Shown here: positions 45,692 to 57,480 of the stretch, in pieces
Layout of the letters: each line of letters begins with the position of its first letter
How positions within the stretch are numbered: the first letter of the stretch is position 1
Program-made: the position numbers and the translations under genes
Notes under the pieces: model-generated
What the model saw: only the letters and a program-made list of their open reading frames with translations
What the model was told of the DNA's origin: nothing
Database searches by the model: none
Source: Anniella stebbinsi
Lineage: Eukaryota; Chordata; Lepidosauria; Squamata; Anniellidae
Direction: 5' to 3'
Assembly: GCA_029215795.1 (NCBI GenBank)
Contig: JARDYH010000005.1
Location: 162,527,814 to 162,591,813 of the forward strand
DNA: 64,000 nt

Positions 45692-45746
45692 ATGATGAGA
45701 AAGATCTTTCTGATTGCTTTGGTCCTCCTTTTCTCCTGCCATCATG
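45692..45746 (+). CDS. LU locus 2, exon 1: signal peptide
   Basis: ATG ATG AGA opens 18 codons of hydrophobic signal peptide (MMRKIFLIALVLLFSC…), ending in phase 1 at a GTAAGT donor. The second ATG at 45,695 aligns with the single ATG of locus 1, so either could be used. Confidence 0.8.
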
Positions 45747-48700
45747 GTAAGTCTTGTCATGAGGGAGAGAGCTGAGAGTGGGAGTTACTTATTTTATATG
45801 TTTGATGGGAATGTATGGTCGTGTTTATTTATGTGCCATTAGCATGTTGCAGGTATTCTGGAATGTACTTAATGGCTTGAGTCAGTACATACTGAGTCAA
45901 CACCAGTAGAGAAAATGGGGGGAAATTCAATGAGGCCGAACTGGGAACATTCATTGAGCTTTCAGCTTGAAATGGAATTCTCATACACCCCTACAAACAC
46001 ACTGCCCCTCACACATTCACTAGCATCTTTCCCTCTTTTGGGGGGGGGGGGGGAAGAAATGAAATAAAAGGCTTTTTCTATGGAATGGACCTGTCTCATG
46101 TTGAGAACTCTTTACCTATTACTCAAAAAGTTCAGTAAGTATAAACTTAAAAACTGTTCAAGGCCATCTGAGCATTGTGCAGTATGAGAGGAGAGAAGTT
46201 ACCTTAATTATAACCCTTTGATTTCTTTTCTACAATTACTTGCTTTCATTAATGCCTTTTCATTCTCTATGAGTTAATGGCAGGGGATGGGTAGTTTCCA
46301 TGTTTTAAGAGTGCCGGGTTGTGTCATTTCAGCTGGGGATAACTGGGCACAAAGCAAGAAAGCCTGATAATGCAGTTGGATCAGGTTCATCATTATTCTA
46401 TCTGCATTACAGAAAGCAGAGCTGTGGCTGAGACAGGATGGCTAATGCCAGTCCTGCAAAGTAGTCCAGGAGTCCTCTGCAGTGTAGTCTATTGCTGTTA
46501 TCCAATGTCCTGAGTGTGGTTAGGGGAATGCAAGATGAGGCGGGTGGCATTAAAAGAATTGCAGCCTCCGCTGTTCACGTACACAGCGGAGGCCGCAACC
46601 GCGCAACAGCGGTGGAGAAACATGTTGTGTGGTGTCTGCCTCCGAAATAATACACTGTCAGTGTGCTATTCCCCCTCCATTGCTTAATGTGTCATCCAAA
46701 CACTCCCCCTCTCTCTCTACACACACGCACACACACATGTAAACACACAAATTTCTCAATCTGCAAATCCCACGCACACACACCAAGCCCAAATACATTT
46801 TTACACTGACTTAAATGAATTCCCCATCAGTCACAACTCCATGAGAAGATTTTTACATGAATGTATTGGGTTCTGATCAGAATGGATTTTGTTAAAACAA
46901 AGAAATAAATAAATGACCCACCACTGGAGAAAAATGATCCCCTTCCCAACCAGAAATGAACAGATGAGATCCGCAACCACCACCAGAAAGAAACATAAAA
47001 AAATAGCAGTAAGATCATATCAGGATGAGGATGATGAGGATGTTGATATTCTTGAGACTGTCTCTGAACACCTCTCACCAAACACAGTGAGCCTGGAGAG
47101 TCAGCACACAATGCTGCTGCTGCCCCTGCCATGCGCTCATACAGCGCCTGCTCAGAAGGAGCTGGCCAAGCAAGCAAGGGTTAAGTAAGTCAGCTAACTG
47201 GCATTATATTCACCCTCTCCTTGCCCAGAAGGGCTCCTACCCCCTCCCTTTTACAGGGAGCAAGTTGCCGCATGAAAATAAACTTTCTTTCTTTCCTTCT
47301 TTCTTTTGTAAACTGGCAGCAGAGAACAGCCAGGGAAAGAGAGTGAGTGGTGAGAGAGATGCAGATCACTTAGAAGAGAGGAGAGGGGAGGGGAGGTAGA
47401 AAACTGGGTGAGAGGAGAGAACGGGTCCTAGATCTCATGATCCCAGAGCCCGGCACCAACAGAAGGAGGGTGGCTGCTCTGAATATCCCCGCTGGCTACT
47501 TTCTGATTGCATCAAAAGCAGAAGCTACTAGGGGTGTGCATGGACACAAAAAATCAGATCGGAATAGGAACTTCAGATTGTACACAAAAATTGGATCAGA
47601 AAAATCAGAGGTCCATCGAATCAGATCGGATCCAATACCGATATTAAAATCGGACGTCCGATTTTTGAATCGGAAATGATTTTGAGTGATTTTACACATA
47701 GACTAGTATTATGTTACAAAAACACCTACAACTTTTTTATTTTTAAAGACAGAAGGATGAAACATGGCCACTTTGCAAATGGGTTTGAGATACGTATCTG
47801 TGAGAAATTTCAGAAAGATAGCTCCAGGCATCTTGAGACTATGATTTTTTTTGGTAACAAACTATGAATGCCTATAACTTTTTTTATTTTTGAAGATCCT
47901 TACATGAAACTTGGCCACATTGCATATGGTATGCTGGGACTCGTGTGTGCGAAATTTCAGAACCATAGGTGCTTGTCTTGTGTGGCAATTATTTTTTTAA
48001 TAATGGGTAGCAGTGGGGTAAAGACAATTATGCCTTCAACTTTTTTATTTTTAAAGATCCAAACATGAAACTTGTCCACATTAAAGGTACCACTTTGGTT
48101 GATATGTGTGAGCATTTTGGTTGATATGTGTGAGCTCCAGGCATTTTGTGGCTATGATTTTTTACTTTAAAAAGTTCCAAAAGTTGAAAAACAGGGGCTC
48201 TGACAGCTAATGGGTTAGGGGTGGGGAGGTGGGAGATGGGGGTGCAGTTTGACAGCAGTCAAAGCCTCTGTGTTTCAAGTTTTGGAAGTTTGAAAGTAAA
48301 AAATTCATAGCCACAAAATGCCTGGAGCTATCTTTCTGACATTTCTCACAGATAACTACCTCAAACCCATCTTCCAAGTGGGCAAGTGTTATGCTTTTAT
48401 CTTTAAAAACAAAAACGTTAAATGTGTTTCTCTCCTCATTTCTCCCAAAATACCTTGCCACTACATGCTTGAAGCTATGCTTCTGAAATTGCTCACACAT
48501 ATCAACTGAAGTGGTACTTTTAATGTGGACAAGTTTCATGTTTGGATCTTTAAACTAAAATGTAAAAGACATATCTGTCTTTCCCCAATGCAACCCATTT
48601 TTCAAAAATTCATTGACACCCAAGGCAAGCACCTATGTTTCTGAAATTTCTCACACATGAGTCACAACATACCATCAGCAATGTGGCCAAGTTTCTTGTG

Positions 48701-50040
48701 TGGATCATTAAAAGTACAAAAGTTATCGGCATTCCTGGTTTGTTTGTAAAAAAATGCATAGCCACAACATGCCTGGAGCTATCTTTCTGAAATTTCTCAC
48801 AGAAAAGTACCTGAAACCCTTCCACAAGGTGGTCAAGTTTCATCATTCTATGTTGAAAAATAAAAATGTTATAGGCATTTTTGTAACACAAAAATAGTCA
48901 ATGGGAAAAAGCATTCAAAATTGCATCCCATTTTCCGATTTTTTTCTGATTAAAATTGGAGACCAAAAAGTCGGATCAGAAAAAAATTGGATTTCCAAAT
49001 TTTCAAGTCAGAATTGGTATCAGATGTCTGATTTCCTCTGATTTTTATCGGAATCGGATATTGGATCCAATATAATGCACATCCCTAGAAGCTACCAATG
49101 GAAAGAGGTTGATTGAGCACCTGGTGGAGGTGGGGTGGGCTCTCTGAGCAAGGTTGGAATGAGGTGGTGAGCAGATATTTCTTTGTATTTATGGTTTGGC
49201 CAGCTCTGCCCCCTGTGCTCTCCCCCCCCCAATTCCACTTCAGTTTCCTCACCTCCATCAGCATCTTTCTTCTTTCTTTCCTAATGCTACCACTACCTGT
49301 CTGGTCCCACCAGCATCTCCTCTGCCTCTATGATTTGGAAGTCCAGCAGCTCCAGCTTCGCCTCCTATGAACATTGAGCCTGGCTAGGGGGATAACTGTA
49401 TGTGCGCAGAAACCCCCTGCCAGGGTAATGGTGTGTCAGATCTACACGTGCTTTCTGGAGGCCTGGAAATTCTGCACCATGCTGCCACCTTCTATCTCAA
49501 TCAAGGCTTGAAAGGGCTTCATAATACAAGTGGAGTCCCTTTCCAAACTGTGATTGACATGGGGGGGTGGAGCAATCATCTTCCCTGCCTCTCCCAGAAG
49601 TCTCAAGTAACCTGTTCTAAAGCAATTATGATGAACTGGTGAAATGAAATATACTCTCTCTGTCAGCAAAAGGTAAAAGAATCTCCAAGCTGTTTGAGTC
49701 TTCGGAGAAGGTGTTCTCCTATCCAGCAAAGAGTCTAAGACCTCATTAAAATCCACACCCACAACCAAATAATCATAAGCCATATCAACCAATTTGCTAA
49801 ATCAATGTTGAAACATAACTTGCCAATCAGTATTAGGCCCATATAAATTGATCATAGCAAATAGTTTATCCATATACTTCCAAAATGGATTCAAAAAGTG
49901 TCCCTCTGTGTCAAGAATCACCCACTGAACTAAAATGGGAAGTCGACTATGAATTAAAATTAGAGATGTGAGAATGTGGTCTCTCGATATTCTCCACCCA
50001 TATTTTGATGGTATATTTTGTTAAAAAATTCAAAAAAATG

Positions 50041-50080
<40 letters not shown>

Positions 50081-53000
50081 GAAGTTGACTTTAGGTTGTT
50101 TCTGCCCTGGCATTTAGAGTTGGGGTGGGGTGAGGGTACTGTCTGCAGTTTTCTGTCTATTACACATCTCTCCTTTGCTCTGCAGTCTCCCATGCTGCCT
50201 GCAGTTCTTGATCTGAAAAGGCCCAATGGGAGGAATGAATTCATGATGTCTTTCCCTGGGCAGGAAATGTGAGAAGCCAAGGAGGCTGCAGGCTGTCAGA
50301 GAGATGATTGTCCAATGACAGACAGGACTCTCACATGCACCCCTCAGCCATCTCATGAGAAATTCTCCATTGAATTTCTTTTCAAAATCAGTTTCTTTTC
50401 TATCAAATTGAATGACGGTGGTCAAAAGATACAATGGAGAAAGTTTTGGCACAGCAGTAAAAAACACACAGAGAGAGACCAGTTGCTAATCAAGCCTGTG
50501 AAGTCTGCTGCCATATCTTGGTGATTTTGGAGTAATTTTGGAGATGCATTAATTTTGGAGCTATAGAATCATTGTTAGGGTGACCATAAGGAAAGGAGGA
50601 CAGGGCTCCTGTATCTTTAATACAGTAATATAAGAAATGACATAAGAGAGAGGAAGGTAGAGTGGGGGATCCATTTCATCTTGATCTCCCTAGCTGATTC
50701 TGAAATTCTGTGGGACATGGATTTCCTGCCTGCAGCCTAGTTTGGGTAGGGCTCTAAACCTGAACTCCACATATGCACATAGGGTCTCTTAAAAAAGGAG
50801 CTCTCTCCAAAGTGCCCAATGCATCCCTGATCCATTGGGAAGTCCAGCTTCTCACTCCCAGTGGTACCAGCCACTGTTGTCCCACATCCTCTTTCTCACC
50901 TCTGCCTGTCAACTGTTTGTTTGACAGGCAGAGAGCCAGGAGCCAAGTAGGCAGAGGCATCTGCTCCTTCCTTTCACCACCACCACCACCATGGTTCAGT
51001 TGCCTCTTGCTCTGATGAAGGGAAGCAGATTACAATGCTTGAGAATAGAGGCACCTCCAGGGGTTCTTGTCAGTGTGCCTCTGGTGGAATGTGGCCCCTG
51101 GGGATATGTCCAATGAAGCCTATCCTTGATGCTTACCCAGTCTCTCCCACTAGGCTTCTGAGTTTCCTCATGCACACCTAGCAACAGGTGGTAAAAAAAA
51201 CATTCTTAATTCAACTTTTGTCTTTCTCAGCTAAAGGTCTCTGGTGTTACATACGTCGTTTTCCAGTTGGTATCACAAACAAAGTGAAAGTTTCTCATGG
51301 GAACATCTGTCAGTCAGTATACAGTCAGAATATCCTTTCAGGTATGTATTATTTGGTAGGGTTCCCAGGAGCGTGAGACTGGGCCCTTGAGGGTAGCAAC
51401 ACCTCTTCCTGCATCTGGCCCTCACAGACCCAGTCGGGTACCCCAGCAGCGAATGTGGACAATAGGGGTGTGCTCTCCACCCTGGAATTATCTGGTAACC
51501 GTGACCATCTGCAGAGCATTCAATCTTCCAGAGCAGAGATTGGCCACTTCTAAACCCATAAAATAATTTCAAATTGGAGACGTGCCCAATAAGAGCTTCA
51601 AAAGTATCTGAATTTATCACACCATTTTGTGTGTGTAGTGTGTCTAATTGAAAACCTTCCAGTAAGGCACATGGAGTGGTGAGGTGGTGTAGTTTTGATA
51701 ATAGACAGTGACATCTGTGGCTAGCCAATTAGGAATTGCCACAGCGCTCTCCCCTCGTGTTCTGTTCTCCTCCAATCACAGTGTTTGGGGAGGGAATGCC
51801 AATTTGTCCTTTGCTTCTGTGCTCACTGTGGTCTTTGTACACACATTGCAAAATGAGATTAGGGGTGTTTGGTTGCAAAGTGAGATTTAGAGAAGGAGAG
51901 GGAGGAGAGAGAGGGGGGAGGGAGGGAGGGGGGAGGGAGATCTACAAAATCTTCTATACCTGAGTCAGACAGGCTCTTTATTATTTCAGTTAAACTATCA
52001 CTCACATTGCCTGGCTGGGCTTCTAGTGTGTGTGGGGGGGGGGGTCCTCATCGTCATTTCATCCTCATCCTTCAAGCCGCATAGCCTAGCCTCCCATGGG
52101 GAAGCTGTTGTTGCTCCAATGTACCCAACTGACAATGGGGGAGGGGTGCCTCCTCCTCTTCGTCCTGCAAGACTCCTGTCCTCTCTGAGTTTGGTCAAGC
52201 TGTATGCTGCTGTTGTGGCATTCATTGATAAATATTACTTATTTAGTATTGCACTAAGTGGTTTCCCATTGCTCCTTTTCCCTCTCCCTCACCATACAGA
52301 TCAAAGCACGAGAGGTGCCTAAGAGAAGACATTTGAGTTCGAAATTTAAAACTTTCATATGAATCATTGCATAAAGGGATCTGCTCCAAAACTGGCATGC
52401 CAAAAGCACTCTTTAAAAGCTGTCACAGTGCTAATTTCCATGTGTTTATCTTTAAAACTGAGGGAGCTGTGAGCATTTCTGTTATTTTCCATTGACGAGA
52501 ATGTACCGGTTACCCAAAAATGGAGCAGTTTTTCATTGAACTATCCAGCAGAGCAAACTGAGAGACCTGCTCCAGAAATTGGGGAGGAGGAATGCCACTA
52601 CGGGGCTTCAGCTCGAATTTCGAAGCAGAGAAAACCCACTTTGCACACTCCTGTTGGATCACTGCTGAGCAGTCATGACACTTTGGCAAGCAATTGGTAG
52701 CCAACTGCAGCAGCTGCCAAAATTGCAAACTTGCCGCCTATGCATTACTGGCAGCCACCATTGGTGTGAACAGGGGAAGTTCACAATTTTGGTAAGTTCT
52801 GGAAATGTCACATTTCTCACTTTCATCTTTATGGCAGCCACCATTACCCTGGATGGGGAAAGGTGCAATTCCTGGAGGCTTGGGAAATTATATGTTTCCC
52901 CCCCACAATGCCAATCAGGGCCTTTAAGGATGTAGCTCATTTTTGATCAGGAATTTCCTACTTTGCATCTTCAGGGCCAAACACAGACTTGGATGCAAAC

Positions 53001-54229
53001 TGCAGTCAATTCCATATCTATCTAAGCTTGCAATCTGATTTAAAGTCCAAAAGAAAAGTGTTTGGCATTACACATACACCTGAGAAATGAATCTGAAGGA
53101 ATGTGATTTAAAAAAAAAAAAACAGGCAAAACAAAATGGTCTTTAATCAATGGGAGAGAAATGCAAACACTTTAAAGATGTATGCATTTGATGCATATAA
53201 CTGGAGAAATACACATGATAATACACATCCATCTTCCTGCCACAAGAGAAAAAGACGATCTTACACAAAGTGACATGGATTCAAGTTGGAATGAACTTTG
53301 AGATGGAATTAGGAGAACTTCAGGGAGGTCAGGTTTTGTTGATTCTCACATCCCTACTATTAATGCATGATGGTGCAGAACCAGATCAGAAGGCAATGTA
53401 CTTCCTCTAGAGTATATAAATATATTCCTATATGTAATGTTATATTGTCCCATCAGTTTTTGAATTTGCTCCCCCCCCAAAAAAAAAGGGTCTTCACAAA
53501 TATTTGAATGTGTTTTCTGCAGTAATTTTCCCTTTTAATAGATTTATCTATTTATTTGAAAACCTGTTATGTGCATTATCCATGAAATACCTTTGCTCTT
53601 TTCACATATTGGGAATGAAATTATTGTGACAGACAGGAGAACCCTCCAAGGCACTTTGTATTAGCTGCAGGGAACGTTCAACCTGTTTCACCATAGACAC
53701 CATCAGTAAAAGAGTACTTCATACCTTCCTCCAATATCCATGTTTGTGCACATTTTGGAAGGTGTAAAGCACATTGCAACTTCGGAAAAGTGCAAGTATG
53801 TGGTCATTTTTGTGTAGTTGAGGGGTGAAATTGAGTGTGTTTGTATAAAAATTGGACTGAATAGGTGGTGTTTGGTTTTTTTTTGCTTGTTTGTTTGTTT
53901 GTTTGGTTTTTTGTTTTTCCTCCACACCCAGCTCTGAAACATCCTAGGCTCTTCATTTAACTTTTCTCTCACTAAAATCTGATCATCAACTGTCTATTAC
54001 GATACTTCCAAATAAAACGAATCTCTTTATGATACTATCTTCTCTTCCATTTTTAGGAAGTGGATATTTTCTTTATTCTACAACTACAAAAATTGAGAAA
54101 TGCAATACAAAACATGGACGCACAATCGGGGGTAACATAATATGGCATATCTGCTGCGCGACTGATCTATGTAATCCTCCAAAACCAGTTTTGTACAACA
54201 TTTACCCCCAAAATAAGACACATTATTAA
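45692..54229 (+). CDS. Secreted Ly6/uPAR (three-finger) domain protein, three exons
   Basis: Exons are 45,692-45,746, 51,231-51,341 and 54,057-54,229. All junctions are GT-AG and phase 1, the classic LU/three-finger layout. The precursor has about 112 residues: a signal peptide of ~18, then a small secreted domain ending in the family signature CCATDLCN and a 17-residue basic tail (…PQNKTHY). No GPI-type hydrophobic C-terminus is present, so the product should be soluble. Six cysteines remain in the mature part. By alignment to the usual eight, the second and fifth are missing, so the disulfide pattern must differ. A poly(A) signal is at 54,336-54,341. LU proteins act as ligands or modulators of receptors; some reptile members are venom components, but nothing here shows whether this one is. 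The partner is unknown. Confidence 0.8.
45747..47528. other. Intron 1 of LU locus 2, first part
   Basis: About 45,790-47,090 is missing from unit 1 (an insertion here or a loss there); it includes a poly-G run at 46,040 and (CA)n at about 46,725. From about 47,098 the sequence is collinear with 9,410 onward. No gene was recognised. Confidence 0.5.
47529..49087. mobile_element. hAT element, AT-rich palindromic subtype, complete with 8-bp target duplication
   Basis: Tips TAGGGGTGTGCATGG and ...ATGCACATCCCTA are flanked by GAAGCTAC on both sides (47,521-47,528 and 49,088-49,095). Unit 1 shows the empty site near 10,078 (GCAGAAGCCACCAAGGG). The two halves are imperfect inverted copies over most of their length, built from the ~150-bp GAAATTTCAGAAA units also seen at 19,814 and 23,422. 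The ends carry TCGGACGTCCGATTT-type palindromes in place of pure GGATCC. It is non-coding. Confidence 0.92.
49096..51230. other. Intron 1 of LU locus 2, second part
   Basis: Collinear with unit 1 (10,085-10,847 and 19,184-19,813) up to about 50,458. It contains an (AAT)n microsatellite at 50,041-50,081. A small TAGGGTGACCATAAGGAAAG fragment of the foldback MITE lies at 50,577-50,620. No gene was seen. Confidence 0.6.
51231..51341 (+). CDS. LU locus 2, exon 2
   Basis: 111 bases between TCTTTCTCAG and GTATGT, phase 1 on both sides. It encodes loop I and part of loop II of the domain: KGLWCYIRRF with the first Cys, then HGNICQSVY with the next. The canonical Cys between them is missing. This exon has no counterpart in unit 1. 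Confidence 0.78.
51342..54056. other. Intron 2 of LU locus 2
   Basis: No gene was seen. Poly-purine runs occur at 51,890-51,940 and a poly-G at about 52,034. The part from 53,147 is collinear with 21,797-22,669 of unit 1; the rest has no unit 1 counterpart. Confidence 0.6.
54057..54229 (+). CDS. LU locus 2, exon 3
   Basis: Follows TTTTAG and is entered in phase 1. It encodes GYFLYSTTTKIEKC, GGNIIWHICCATDLCN and a 17-residue tail, then TAA at 54,227-54,229. CCxTDxCN is the diagnostic end of LU/three-finger domains. Confidence 0.85.
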
Positions 54230-54335
54230 CCTCCATGCTTTCTTACTGGATAAAGCTGGTTTTAGTCTTTGGTGGCCTCAGCCCAGCTTCTCATATCTTC
54301 TTTATTATGTAGTAGTGAAATATTCTAAATGACAT

Positions 54336-54341
54336 AATAAA
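54336..54341 (+). terminator. Poly(A) signal of LU locus 2
   Basis: AATAAA, 107 bases after the stop codon; conserved at the same relative place in unit 1 (22,949-22,954). Confidence 0.6.
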
Positions 54342-54800
54342 ACCAGGCATCTTAATGTACAGTATCCTTCTTTGTGTGTGTTAGTATTATGGTGGCCACC
54401 ATAACTAGATACTTTCAGAGGAAACACAGGAGATTCTAGGATCATTTCCTAATAGTATCCTGTTCTGGAGAGAAATGCAGATTCCAACGGGGAACGGTTT
54501 GGAAGGACAATGGGCACTTGACAAGACCTTTCAGATCGAAGTGAAAACTTGAAGCCTTACATGGGCTTTTCATGCCTTATGTCTTTGAAAGCAAAGCCAT
54601 ATTTTGCCACAGCATATCACCTAGAGAGAGAGAGAGAGCTGCAGCCTTTTGGTCTCTCTGATGAGTATTTCTGTTTGAGACAAATGCCTCCAGATGTGGA
54701 TTCATCTCAGTTCCCACACAGAACAATCAATGTTCAAGGTGGAGAACATTTCTACCATGGTTTTCTTTATTCGCCTATATTAATAAATGTATGGGCTAAT

Positions 54801-55681
54801 ACATTTCACTGCCATGCATTTTGATGGTGTGATCATCCGACTTAGTCCACAAGGGTAAGGGAACCTCCATGTCTGCCCTCGTGGACTCAGTTGTACGTGT
54901 CTAGGTGTGAGAGTGGTCTCATGTCCCTAGTGCTCATGAACTCCATGGAAGTGTTTGGTCATCAGTCCACCCTTGCTTCGAGGATTGATTCCCTCCCCCC
55001 ACCAGTGGCAGCACCACACAAAAAAAAGTCAGGGAGGGGCACAGAAGGGCCAAAGTATATTTCTACGTGGGCGGACTAGGTCCCACATGTTAAGATCTCT
55101 GAAAGAAAAGCAATGGTATATCACACTAAAAATGCCATCTTAGCCATATATTCTGAAATAAATCATATATTGATTAATTTTAGGCTGACCATATGAAAAG
55201 GAGGACAGGGCTCATGTCACTTTAACCATCAGGAAAAAGGCTTTCAAACAAGTCAGTCATCCACTGCACAAGCATTTCCTTGGCATATAGATTAGACAGA
55301 CATAACGCTTTCTCTAGGTAACAGTTACTTTTCAACCAGTGCAAGCAGATCCAGGAAGGTAGACTCTTAGTGTAAGGAAAGTAAGAGCAAATGGAGGCAC
55401 TTGGGCCCTGTACTCCAAGGAAACTCAATGCATGTGAAGTTGTAGTCTAAAGATCCAAAATATGAAGTTTTTGAAGATGAAGCTCCTGATGAAGATAGTT
55501 GTTTCTTTTTTATTGCAATCCATTGCCTTGCTCAACAACTCACGGTTGTTGCTTCAACAACGCCCCAATTCGGACAACACGTTTGTCAGTTGTAAAATCC
55601 CTCAACAACTCGCAAATGAGTTGTTCATCTCAGTTGTTACTCTAACAACTGTGGGTTGTTACTTTAACAACTGTGGGTTGT
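54801..55681. other. No gene; MITE fragment and AACAACT-rich palindromes
   Basis: At 55,183-55,225 a TAGGCTGACCATATGAAAAG fragment occurs. From 55,535 to 55,681 CAACAACT and AGTTGTTG words alternate, giving many small palindromes next to the Harbinger-like element. The rest is unrecognised. Confidence 0.5.
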
Positions 55682-55772
55682 GTGGCTGAATTCGGACGAC
55701 ACGGTTAACAAAGCAGTGGGTTGTTGCTTCAACAACCCACAGTTGTTCAACATGTCGTCCAAATTCAGCCAC
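55682..55772. mobile_element. Short Harbinger-like MITE (91 bp)
   Basis: Ends GTGGCTGAATTCGGACGACA and its mirror (…ATGTCGTCCAAATTCAGCCAC) surround a GTGGGTTGTTGCTTCAACAA hairpin. The same tip occurs at 34,158 beside the Harbinger transposase remnant, so that remnant may be of the family that mobilised it. Confidence 0.65.
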
Positions 55773-55774
55773 TA

Positions 55775-57400
55775 TCTTTACAAGCTTCTGAATTCCATTC
55801 CATCTTGCCTGTACATTTGAATTGGAGAATCACTGCTGGCATCACTGGTGGCTACAGGATTTGCAGTGTAGTGAGAATGATCTGCCCAAGCAAAGACAAT
55901 GTCCACCAGGGATGGTAGGAGGGCTGAGTACATTGTTGCTGTCACTCAATAAGTAGTGGTTCCATCTTATTGTAACTGGTTAAAGGAGGTTTTCCCATGG
56001 AACAGAGCCGAAGCAGTATTGGAGGTTGGGGATGTGTTGTGCCCCCATCCTCTGAACAAAGCTGGGCATGAATGTCAGTGTTGGGTGCATGTCATGGCCA
56101 CATGTTGTTTGGTGAATTAGTGGGGCCAGCTAGGGTAAATGAGACCAACATCTGCCCCTATATGACCAGTTTGCTTTTCAGTTCTCAGCAGCCACTCTCC
56201 TTCTAGGAGTCCAGTTTAGGGCTATCCGGTTACTCATGGGCCAAGTAGGAATTGGTTGCACGTGGATCAGATTTGCTTTTAAAAAGGCGGTTGTGTTTTG
56301 TTTTGTTTTGTTTTAATGTACTCACTAGGGGTGTGCACTGCATCGGGTCCGAACCACGATCCAGAGCTGATCCAGGGGAAATCGGATACAAGTATCCGAT
56401 TTCTGGTCACCCTTCTGGATTGTCCGATCTTTCCTGAACCGGTCTGGAAGGACCCGATCCAGTTCAGGAAAAATCGGAGGATCGGCGGGCACCAGTGGGT
56501 GCCCGCCGATGGAAGCAGACAGTGAGGGGGGCTTACCTGGCGGGGCTGTCCACTTCCATCGGCAGGTGCCAGCAGGTGCCTGCCGATGGAAGCGGACAGC
56601 CCGGTCAGGTGAGGATCATGGGGGGGGTATTACCTGGTGGGGCATCCTCCTCCTTCTGTTGCCGGCTGTAAACTACTGCAAACTAGACCTCGCAGCCTAG
56701 TTTACAGGAGAGCGCCAGGTGATGATGTCTTCACCCGGCGCTCTCCTGTAAACTAGCCTGTGAGGCCTAGTTTGCAGTAGTTTATAGCCGGCAACGGACA
56801 GAGGAGGATGCACTGCCAGGTAAGGAGCGCGAGGGGGGAGTTAGGCTCCCACTCACCTTCCCACTACCATGTTTTCCCCATAGACTAGCACTGGGGGAAG
56901 CTTTCTTTCCCCCAATGCAAGTCTATGGGAAAAACAAAAATGGCGTCCGATCCGAAAATCGGACATCCAATTTTCAGATCAGGATTGGGCCCGATCGGGC
57001 CCGGGGGGGCTCTGATTTTGTCTGATCCAATCCAGGACAAAAATGGAGGTCCTGATCTGGGTCCCGATCTGTTCCAGGGTGTCCCTGCATATCCCTAGTC
57101 CTCACATACTGTAGAAAAAGGAGAGTTGGAGTGTGGAAGGTGCCTCAGAGGAGGCTGGTGGTTCTGATTTTGTTGGGGCTGTGAATCCGCTCCAGGTTTC
57201 AGTCAGAACCAGCCAGCTAGTGAAGGTTCTGGACCTATTTTACAGATAGGGCTCAGCAGTTGGGATAGCTCCTTTCATGTGGATTTGCAGCCACAACAAA
57301 ATCAGAGCCACCAGCCTCCATTAAGCTACCTCAGTAGCATAGTACATTTGACACACCAAGTGATCAGTGTGGGAAGCAGGTTCTAAGTAGATGTCATTCA
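55775..57400 (+). repeat. Direct copy of the 61.19-62.15 kb block
   Basis: Collinear with 61,190-62,150 (GAATTGGAGAA…, TTGTTGCTGTCACTCAAT…, TGTTTTGTTTTGTTTTA, GGCTGGTGGTTCTGATTTTG). It is interrupted by the hAT at 56,326-57,097, and 61,845-61,862 is the empty site. It is part of the repeated 5' regions of the LU cluster. Confidence 0.75.
56326..57097. mobile_element. hAT element, GC-rich hairpin subtype, complete
   Basis: Tips TAGGGGTGTGCACTG and ...GCATATCCCTA; flanks GTACTCAC and GTCCTCAC differ at one base. The interior has hairpins ATCGGCGGGCACCAGTGGGT + mirror, a GTGATGATGTCTTCAC-centred hairpin at about 56,715-56,735, and CATAGACTAGCACTGG…CCAATGCAAGTCTATG at about 56,880-56,928. The paralogous block at 61.85 kb is unoccupied. 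Confidence 0.88.
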
Positions 57401-57480
57401 TCCCACCCGGAATTATGAGGACAGTGAAGGGGGATTCCCAAGGTTGACACTTAGGGGGTTTGGGCTCAAGGTGTGAGAAA

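Larger units (their letters stand above)
45325..54800 (+). repeat. Tandem segmental duplication, unit 2 (LU locus 2)
   Basis: Collinear with unit 1 at 8,845-23,421 (block pairs are given there). It lacks the unit 1 LINE, the foldback MITE and the two unit 1 hAT insertions, but has its own hAT at 47,529-49,087. It keeps the region with exon 2 (about 50,460-53,145) that unit 1 has lost. The common sequence stops at about 54,800, exactly where unit 1 has the hAT left tip. Confidence 0.85.

Noticed and set aside
46827..47188. Short acidic and hydrophobic frames in intron 1 of locus 2
   Set aside because: They are not present in unit 1, overlap each other on opposite strands and have no domain.
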